Shown here piece by piece: positions 58,378 to 64,000 of a stretch of 64,000 bases of DNA. The notes below the pieces were generated by a model. That model worked only from the letters and a program-made list of their open reading frames with translations. It was not told where the DNA came from and did not search any database. The first letter of the stretch is position 1, and each line of letters starts with the position of its first letter. Source of the DNA: an uncultured Lachnospiraceae bacterium (lineage in GTDB: Bacteria > Bacillota > Clostridia > Lachnospirales > Lachnospiraceae); contig CAJTOL010000003.1 in NCBI GenBank assembly GCA_910577645.1, forward strand, positions 124,001-188,000, read 5' to 3'. The translations under genes were made by a program, and so were the position numbers.

Positions 58378-60525
58378 TCACTTCCAGTTGGTCTGTCCCG
58401 GTCCGCTCTGAAGGTTCAGGCTGCCGATAGACTGAATCTGTACATTGTTGGCAATTTCGTTAAAGGAAAGCACCCGCACATTGGGATAAAACTGCTCTAT
58501 CAGCCGGTAAAAATGAATCCTCATAATCTGGGAAGTCAAAATTACCGGGGTTTGGGAAATTCCGTTAAACTTTCTCAGCTGATCCGCTGTCTGCTGAATA
58601 ATACTCTGGAGAATATCCGGGCTCAGGGCAAGATAGTGTCCGTCTCCCCCCTTTGTAAGAGAACCGGCCATAGTGCGTTCCAGTTCAGAATCCAAAGTGA
58701 TAACTTTCATACTTCCATCTTCGCAGTACATTCGGGTTATGGTTCTCTTTAAGGCGGCTCTGATATGCTCTATAATACCGTCCAGATCTTTTACCGGTAG
58801 CCCTGTATCAGCAATAACCTCCATTGTAGTCTCTATAATCGTTTCCAAATCTTTGATGGGGATCCCTTCTTTTAAAAGGCTGGTAAGGATTCTCTGAAAC
58901 AGGTTGTATGTAATAATATTTGGAAACGCTTCCTCCACCAGCTGCTCTGCCGTCTTTTTGGTATTCTCCACAAGCTGAACCACTTCCTGCCTGCTAATCA
59001 GCTCATATGCATGCTGCTTTACTACCTCGGTCAGATGGGTTACCATAACCGACAAGGGGTCAATAACCGTATAACCGTAAAGCTCAGCCCGCTCTCTGTC
59101 CTCAGGCCGGATCCACCGGCTTGGGATACCGTAAGCCGGTTCAATGGTTTCGATTCCATCGATTTCTTTCTCCGGAGCGTCTGGCTCCAATGCCAGGTAG
59201 TAGTCCATAAGGATCTCTCCCTTTGCCACTTCCTCGCCTTTAATCTTAATACTGTACTGATTGGTTCCCAGTCCGGAACTGTCTCTAAGCCGGATGGAAG
59301 GAATAACAAAGCCCATATCCTGAGCGTACTGCCTGCGGAATATTACAATCCGGCTGATAAGCCTTCCGCCTACGGATTCATCTGCAAGAGGAATCAGGCT
59401 GTAGCCAAACTCCATCTCAATGGGTTCTACCGTAAGGAGAGTATAAACATTATTTACATCCTTGTAATACTCTTCTTCTGTTAAAGGCTTGGCGGCGGCA
59501 GCCTCCTGCTGGGCGGGAACCATTCCTGCCATTTCCAGCCCTCCTGCCTCCTGATAAGCTCCGGAAGCAATATAAGCCGGCTCCGCCTGGATTTTTCTGG
59601 ACAAGTAAACGCCTCCGCTTATCAGCCCTGCAGCCACAATCAGAAGTTGGAGAATGGGCATACCCGGAATCACCGACAGAATCGCCACTGCTATGCCGCT
59701 CATCATAATGGCGTTAGGCTGAGCCATAAACTGCTTGGAAACATCCTCGTTTAAGCTTCCTTCTGCCACGGCCCGGGTTACAATCATACCCGTTGCAGTG
59801 GAGATAAGAAGAGACGGGATCTGGCCCACCAGACCGTCGCCTACTGTAGCGATAGAATAGGTGCTCATTACCTGGCTGATACTGTCTCCCGACTGGACAA
59901 TACCAATGATACTTCCGCCGATAAGGTTGACAGCCGTGGTAATCAATGACATGGTGGCGTCGCCCTTTACAATCTTGGTGGCGCCGTCCATGGCTCCGTA
60001 AAAGTCAGCCTCTCTCTGTATCTTTGCACGCCTGGTTTTGGCCTGCTGCTCATCAATAAGCCCGGAGCTTAAATCCGCATCAATTGCCATCTGCTTACCT
60101 GGCATTGCATCCAGGTTGAATCTGGCGGCAACCTCCGCTACTCGCTCTGCGCCTTTGGTGATTACAATAAACTGCATTAAAACGATAATAAGGAATATGA
60201 TAAAGCCTACGACCACGTTGCCCTGGAGTACAAAGTCTCCAAAAGCTTTAATTACCTGGCCGGAGGATCCTGAATTCGTAAGAATATTTCTGGTAGTAGA
60301 TACATTAATTCCCAGCCTGAACAGCGTAGTAATCAGCAGCAGGGAGGGAAAAATAGAAAATTCCAAAGGTTCCCGGATGGTCATGGTAATAACCAAAATC
60401 ATCATGGATAAAGACATATTCAGTATAATCGCCACGTCCACCAAAGGGGCCGGCAGTGGTATAATCAACAACAATATGATAGTAAGTACAAAAAATACTA
60501 CCGAATATCTCAATAAGTTCTTCAT
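58378..60525 (-). CDS. flhA: Flagellar export gate protein FlhA
   Basis: FlhA forms the nonameric gate ring of the flagellar secretion system. The 715 residues comprise eight membrane helices (about 1-320) with the conserved FHIPEP-type cytosolic loop (AERVAEVAARFNLDAMPGKQ), then the cytosolic receptor domain. The position after flhB is standard. GGAG precedes the ATG. Sigma-28 follows 10 bases later, where most clostridia have flhF and flhG. Confidence 0.96.
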   Translation of the reverse strand: MKNLLRYSVVFFVLTIILLLIIPLPAPLVDVAIILNMSLSMMILVITMTIREPLEFSIFPSLLLITTLFRLGINVSTTRNILTNSGSSGQVIKAFGDFVLQGNVVVGFIIFLIIVLMQFIVITKGAERVAEVAARFNLDAMPGKQMAIDADLSSGLIDEQQAKTRRAKIQREADFYGAMDGATKIVKGDATMSLITTAVNLIGGSIIGIVQSGDSISQVMSTYSIATVGDGLVGQIPSLLISTATGMIVTRAVAEGSLNEDVSKQFMAQPNAIMMSGIAVAILSVIPGMPILQLLIVAAGLISGGVYLSRKIQAEPAYIASGAYQEAGGLEMAGMVPAQQEAAAAKPLTEEEYYKDVNNVYTLLTVEPIEMEFGYSLIPLADESVGGRLISRIVIFRRQYAQDMGFVIPSIRLRDSSGLGTNQYSIKIKGEEVAKGEILMDYYLALEPDAPEKEIDGIETIEPAYGIPSRWIRPEDRERAELYGYTVIDPLSVMVTHLTEVVKQHAYELISRQEVVQLVENTKKTAEQLVEEAFPNIITYNLFQRILTSLLKEGIPIKDLETIIETTMEVIADTGLPVKDLDGIIEHIRAALKRTITRMYCEDGSMKVITLDSELERTMAGSLTKGGDGHYLALSPDILQSIIQQTADQLRKFNGISQTPVILTSQIMRIHFYRLIEQFYPNVRVLSFNEIANNVQIQSIGSLNLQSGPGQTNWK

Positions 60526-60550
60526 CCGTTACTCCATCTGTCTCACTTAA

Positions 60551-61621
60551 TTATGTAAACATATCTTCTCTGTGGCTGGCCTTGTAGATATATACCAGGA
60601 TTTCCGCCACTGCCCCGTAAAACTCTGCAGGAATCTCCCTGTCCAGTTCACAGGACTCATATAAAGCTCTGGCCAAAGGCCGGTTTTCTGTGATAAATAC
60701 TCCGTTTTCCTCCCCTACCTTAATAATCCGCAGCGCCAGCTCATCCTGGCCTTTTGCCAGCACCATAGGGGCGCCGTTTACATTGGGATCATATTTCAGG
60801 GCAATTGCATAGTGGGTTGGGTTTCGGATAATAACATCGGCCTGAGGAACCTTCTGAATCATTCTGCTCATGGCCATCTGACGCTGCAGGCTGCGGATCC
60901 TTCCCTTTATCTGGGGATTTCCTTCTGTCTGCTTAAATTCATCCTTTACTTCCTGCTTGGTCATCTTTAAATCTCTCTCGTATTCCCAGCGCTGATAAAG
61001 GAAGTCAAAAAATGCTACTACTGTAAAAGCAAGGCAAACCTTCATCACCAGGCTAAAAACCATACTCATCATAAAGGCCGCCGAATTAATAGGGGGCATA
61101 TCTACCATCCTGGCAACCTGGATGGCATCATCCATCAGGATATCGTAGAGCAAAACCAAAAGCAGGATGATTTTCAACAGGTTTTTAATAAGCTCTACTA
61201 CCCTCTTTAGAGAAAACATATTTTTAATCCCTTTTAAAGGGTTCAGCTTGCTGAACTTTGGTTTCAAAGGGGTAAAAGATACGTTAAACCGGGTCTGAAC
61301 TCCGTGGGAGATAATCCCAAACATCAAGGCTCCCAAAAGAAGAGGCAGTGCACATTGGAGCATCACCCGAAGGGTTGTTCCCAAAAGCTGGGCGGATAAA
61401 AAACCATCTATACAAATCCCTTCTATAATCCATGTCAGATAAGTTCGGAGGTTGGTATAAATGTAGGACATCATAAACCGCATTAAGATAAAAATCCCTG
61501 CCAGCATGACTACTGTGACAATGTCCTTGCTCTGAAATATATTTCCTTCTTTTCTGGCGTCTCTCCGCCGTTTACTAGTCGGTTGTTCTGTCTTTTCCTG
61601 TCCATTGCGCTCTGCTGCCAA
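60551..61621 (-). CDS. flhB: Flagellar export protein FlhB
   Basis: FlhB switches export from hook to filament substrates after self-cleavage. The 356 residues have four membrane helices and the autocleavage motif N267-P268-T269-H270 intact. The start is TTG at 61621: an in-frame stop lies two codons upstream, no ATG is available, and AAGGA stands 12 bases before. A separate homologue of the C-terminal domain is encoded at 38021. Confidence 0.94.
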   Translation of the reverse strand: MAAERNGQEKTEQPTSKRRRDARKEGNIFQSKDIVTVVMLAGIFILMRFMMSYIYTNLRTYLTWIIEGICIDGFLSAQLLGTTLRVMLQCALPLLLGALMFGIISHGVQTRFNVSFTPLKPKFSKLNPLKGIKNMFSLKRVVELIKNLLKIILLLVLLYDILMDDAIQVARMVDMPPINSAAFMMSMVFSLVMKVCLAFTVVAFFDFLYQRWEYERDLKMTKQEVKDEFKQTEGNPQIKGRIRSLQRQMAMSRMIQKVPQADVIIRNPTHYAIALKYDPNVNGAPMVLAKGQDELALRIIKVGEENGVFITENRPLARALYESCELDREIPAEFYGAVAEILVYIYKASHREDMFT

Positions 61622-61648
61622 CCGTCACCACTTCCTTTCAGGACAAGT

Positions 61649-62401
61649 CTATCCCATAAGCACCGCCAGGTGCTGCAGGGATGTATACATTTCATTAAGG
61701 ATTGAAAACAAACGGTCTGACATAGGACTAAACAGAAATACCAGCATCATAAGTCCTACAATGATTTTCAGCTGAAAATTAACGGCAAATACATTAATCT
61801 GGGGAACAATCCGCATAAGAATCCCCACCGCTGCTTCCACAACCAGTTCCATAGCCACCACAGGAAATGCAAACTGCAGTCCCATAAAAATACATTCCTG
61901 AAAGATATTCAGCACTTCCAAAGGAAGCTCCGGCCGCAAATTTACCATTCCAAATGGAATCCGCAGGGCGGAACCGTAATAGATTCCCATAAGCCGCAGA
62001 TGTCCGTCAGTGGAAAAGAACAGCAGTATCATAAAGGCGTAATACATACCGGAGGTAATGGTCATCTGAGCGCCATATTGGGGATCGTACACCTGAGCCA
62101 TACTAAGGCCCATAGAGTGATCCATAATTCCGGATGCAAAACGAACCACCAAAAAGAAAAGTTCCATGCCAAAGCCTAAAGTAAAACCAAAGAACAGCTC
62201 TTTTAACAGCATAACTCCATATTCCATCATGGTGGCCGGCTCATGAGCCAGTCGCCCCCCTGTCCCCACATAGAGCATCAGAGACAATATAAATATAAAG
62301 TAAGCCCGGACACTGGCAGGAAGATTGGTCCGTCCAAATACAGGATTAAAAGTAATAGCCCCTGTCATCCGCATGACAATCAGGGAAAATAGTATCAGCA
62401 T
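61649..62401 (-). CDS. fliR: Flagellar export protein FliR
   Basis: FliR is a membrane component of the export gate. The 250 residues have about six helices, including MRMTGAITFNPVFGRTNLPA near the start, as in the family. The gene follows fliQ with six bases between them. The ribosome binding site overlaps the end of fliQ. Confidence 0.94.
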   Translation of the reverse strand: MLILFSLIVMRMTGAITFNPVFGRTNLPASVRAYFIFILSLMLYVGTGGRLAHEPATMMEYGVMLLKELFFGFTLGFGMELFFLVVRFASGIMDHSMGLSMAQVYDPQYGAQMTITSGMYYAFMILLFFSTDGHLRLMGIYYGSALRIPFGMVNLRPELPLEVLNIFQECIFMGLQFAFPVVAMELVVEAAVGILMRIVPQINVFAVNFQLKIIVGLMMLVFLFSPMSDRLFSILNEMYTSLQHLAVLMG

Positions 62402-62407
62402 ACCCTA

Positions 62408-62671
62408 TCATCCCCCTGCTATCAGGGAAAACATGTAGGTGGTAAACTCCTGAAGCATTACCAGGATAGAACTTCCCATAATCCCCATCATTGCCAGAAT
62501 GGCCAAAAGCTTAGGAACGAAGGTCATGGTCTGTTCATTAATCTGGGTCGCCGCCTGGAATATGGCGATGACCACACCCACAATCATGCTCACCAGCAAA
62601 AACGGGAGGGAGATCCTCAATGCAAGCATAAATGCCTGATACATAATATCAAGTACCTCTAAGTTGCTCAT
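62408..62671 (-). CDS. fliQ: Flagellar export protein FliQ
   Basis: This 87-residue protein has two membrane helices and the FliQ pattern LPFLLVSMIVGVVIAIFQAA, with QINEQTMTFVPKLL between the helices. AAGGAG precedes the ATG. Confidence 0.95.
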   Translation of the reverse strand: MSNLEVLDIMYQAFMLALRISLPFLLVSMIVGVVIAIFQAATQINEQTMTFVPKLLAILAMMGIMGSSILVMLQEFTTYMFSLIAGG

Positions 62672-62691
62672 AGCTATCTCCTTTCAAACCC

Positions 62692-63348
62692 TCATCGGAA
62701 ACTCTGGACAATGCTGGAAAACAACAGCTCCCAGCCATTTACGGTAATAAACAGCAGCAGCTTAAAGGGAAGGGATATCATGGCAGGCGGCAGCATAACC
62801 ATACCCATAGACATCAGGGTTGTAGCCACTACCACGTCAATTAAAAGGAACGGAAGGTAGATTAAAAACCCGGCCATAAAGCCTCTCTTTAATTCGCTGG
62901 TCATAAAGGCCGGCGTCACCACTGTAAGAGGGTATTCCTCCACGTTTTCCTGAATTTCAGCTCCGGAAAGCCGGACAAAGTGATCCAGCGTATTCTTTTC
63001 CGTGTTGCGGAGCATAAATTCCTTTAAAGGTCCTCCCGCTCTCTCCACAGCCTCCTGCTGAGTAATCTCTCCCTGAATATAAGGCTGATAGGCTTCCTCG
63101 TTGATCCTTCCGATTACCGGATTCATAATATAAAGGGTAAGAAATAATGCAATTCCCACCAAAACCATATTGGGAGGACTCTGCTGGACGCCCATAGCAT
63201 TTCTGGTAAAGGAGAGGATGATAATGGTCCTGGTAAAGGAAGTCATCATCACCACAATAGAGGGAAGCAGGGCTGCCATGGTCATCAGGATAATCAGGTC
63301 AAGAGCAGGAACATTCCCTCCGTTTAAACCTGTAAGAAGGTCGTTCAT
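62692..63348 (-). CDS. fliP: Flagellar export protein FliP
   Basis: FliP forms the core of the export gate with FliQ and FliR. The 218 residues have the family blocks LLPSIVVMMTSFTRTIIILS and VGIALFLTLYIMNPV, and MGMVMLPPAMISLPFKLLLF near the end. It overlaps fliO by four bases (ATGA). The usual cleaved signal peptide is short here. Confidence 0.95.
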   Translation of the reverse strand: MNDLLTGLNGGNVPALDLIILMTMAALLPSIVVMMTSFTRTIIILSFTRNAMGVQQSPPNMVLVGIALFLTLYIMNPVIGRINEEAYQPYIQGEITQQEAVERAGGPLKEFMLRNTEKNTLDHFVRLSGAEIQENVEEYPLTVVTPAFMTSELKRGFMAGFLIYLPFLLIDVVVATTLMSMGMVMLPPAMISLPFKLLLFITVNGWELLFSSIVQSFR

Positions 63349-63698
63349 TTATTACTTCCCTCCTTTTTCCGGTTGGTAAATGCATAGCTTTTCATAAGTT
63401 CATAAAAACCGCTGTCTTTTTTCTCCGGTTCTTTTAGTTCTTCCAGCTCATCCTCTATCTGGGCAATAAGCTGTATCCCTGCCCCGCTGACGCCAATCAG
63501 GTAAACATGGCCGCCAAGCTTTACCAGGAGAATGGATTTATCAGTTCCCACGCGGATTTGTTCCAAGATCTTTATGTTCTTCCCGGATGCCGCGCTGACC
63601 CAGCTTTTTCCAAGCATACGGCTGCACCACCAGGCAAGAGCCAGGATGCAGACTACCATCAGAATCGCCCCTGCCAGCGACATAAGCTCCTCTATCAT
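63345..63698 (-). CDS. FliO/FliZ-like flagellar biosynthesis protein
   Basis: This 117-residue protein has one N-terminal membrane helix (about 5-25) and a small beta-rich domain (KILEQIRVGTDKSILLVKLG), which is the FliO pattern. It lies between the FliN-type gene and fliP. It overlaps the FliN-type stop by one base (TAATG). FliO helps FliP assembly. Confidence 0.85.
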   Translation of the reverse strand: MIEELMSLAGAILMVVCILALAWWCSRMLGKSWVSAASGKNIKILEQIRVGTDKSILLVKLGGHVYLIGVSGAGIQLIAQIEDELEELKEPEKKDSGFYELMKSYAFTNRKKEGSNK

Positions 63699-64000
63699 TA
63701 CAAACTCTCCGGATTAATGTTGCGGGAAATAATCTCCGTTACACGGATTCCGAAGTTGTCTTCTACTACAACGATGTCTCCCTTTGCAATACATTGGCCG
63801 TTTACATACAGATCTGCCTGCTCGCCGGCCATCTTGTCCAAGACTACCAGAGAGCCTTGAGTGAACTCCAGAATATCCTTGACCTTTTTCTTGGTTCTGC
63901 CAATCTCTACGGAAATTTCCAGAGGCACCTTCATAAGCATTTCCTGATTTTCCTGGGCTTCCATACCATCTTCAAAGCCAGCGTCAAAGGAAGAGGAATT
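63698..64000 (-). CDS. Flagellar motor switch protein FliN/FliY, C-terminal part (runs off right edge)
   Basis: The visible 100 residues contain a complete FliN C-terminal domain: VPLEISVEIGRTKKKVKDIL, then the TQGSLVVLDKMAGE and VNGQCIAKGDIVVVEDNFGI blocks. The frame is open to the edge, so an internal ATG at 63964 is not the real start. With a CheC-like N-terminal part it would be FliY. No cheY lies between this gene and fliO, where Bacillus has one. Confidence 0.9.
   Translation of the reverse strand, partial: NSSSFDAGFEDGMEAQENQEMLMKVPLEISVEIGRTKKKVKDILEFTQGSLVVLDKMAGEQADLYVNGQCIAKGDIVVVEDNFGIRVTEIISRNINPESL

Overview
The window reads as one contiguous piece of a motile, anaerobic Gram-positive genome of the class Clostridia, most like Lachnospiraceae (Enterocloster/Lachnoclostridium-type). 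The grounds are a six-gene Rnf complex in the order rnfCDGEAB, a GlgC/GlgD pair, AGGAGG ribosome binding sites almost everywhere, and a Bacillus-type flgM-flgN-flgK-flgL-DUF6470-fliW-csrA operon. Short, tailless flagellins and choline-binding-type wall repeats agree with this. The family assignment is inference from gene content; no sequence search was run. No rRNA, tRNA, CRISPR array or complete insertion sequence was seen.

Layout. 1-5.6 kb: start of a membrane signalling protein, then the rnf operon (minus strand). 6-12.8 kb: a secreted FMN-binding-like protein, an acyltransferase, a MarR-controlled heterodimeric ABC exporter and a secreted CAP protein. 13-17.9 kb: DUF2264 and GH88 glycan-degradation genes and a MATE exporter that has an attenuator-like leader. 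18-20.5 kb: glgC-glgD. 20.5-29.5 kb: a glycosyltransferase, a chemoreceptor and the divergent cheA-cheW-cheR-cheB-C39 operon. 29.5-31.4 kb: a small scarred accessory island with an Rpn-type nuclease gene, a 63-bp duplicate of its own 3' end, an S24-repressor relic and a coiled-coil gene with 21-bp repeats. 31.5-64 kb: flagellar genes almost without interruption.

The flagellar part holds two flagellins, and an operon that combines FliK-like and FlhB-like proteins with two wall-binding repeat proteins, a lytic transglycosylase and a PilZ protein. It also holds the flgM-to-csrA operon, a fliD-fliS-fliT-like-second-cap operon, and a long minus-strand operon. That operon runs fliN/Y-fliO-fliP-fliQ-fliR-flhB-flhA-sigma28-two rod proteins-cheC-cheD-cheV-wall repeat protein-parA-comFB.

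How the parts fit. Six intergenic sites resemble sigma-28 promoters, with -10 boxes close to GCCGATAA. Four of them share TTAT exactly 15 bases upstream. They lie before cheA, both flagellins, the FliK-like operon, flgM and fliD. The window also encodes sigma-28, FlgM, FliW and CsrA, and the first flagellin has a leader with several CsrA-type ANGGA motifs. Two cyclic-di-GMP effector families (PilZ and ComFB) sit in motility operons. FlhF and FlhG are absent from their usual place after flhA, where a ParA-ComFB pair ends the operon instead. The strongest candidates for something new are the wall-remodelling proteins embedded in flagellar operons, the C39-like protease coupled to cheB, and the ParA-ComFB pair.
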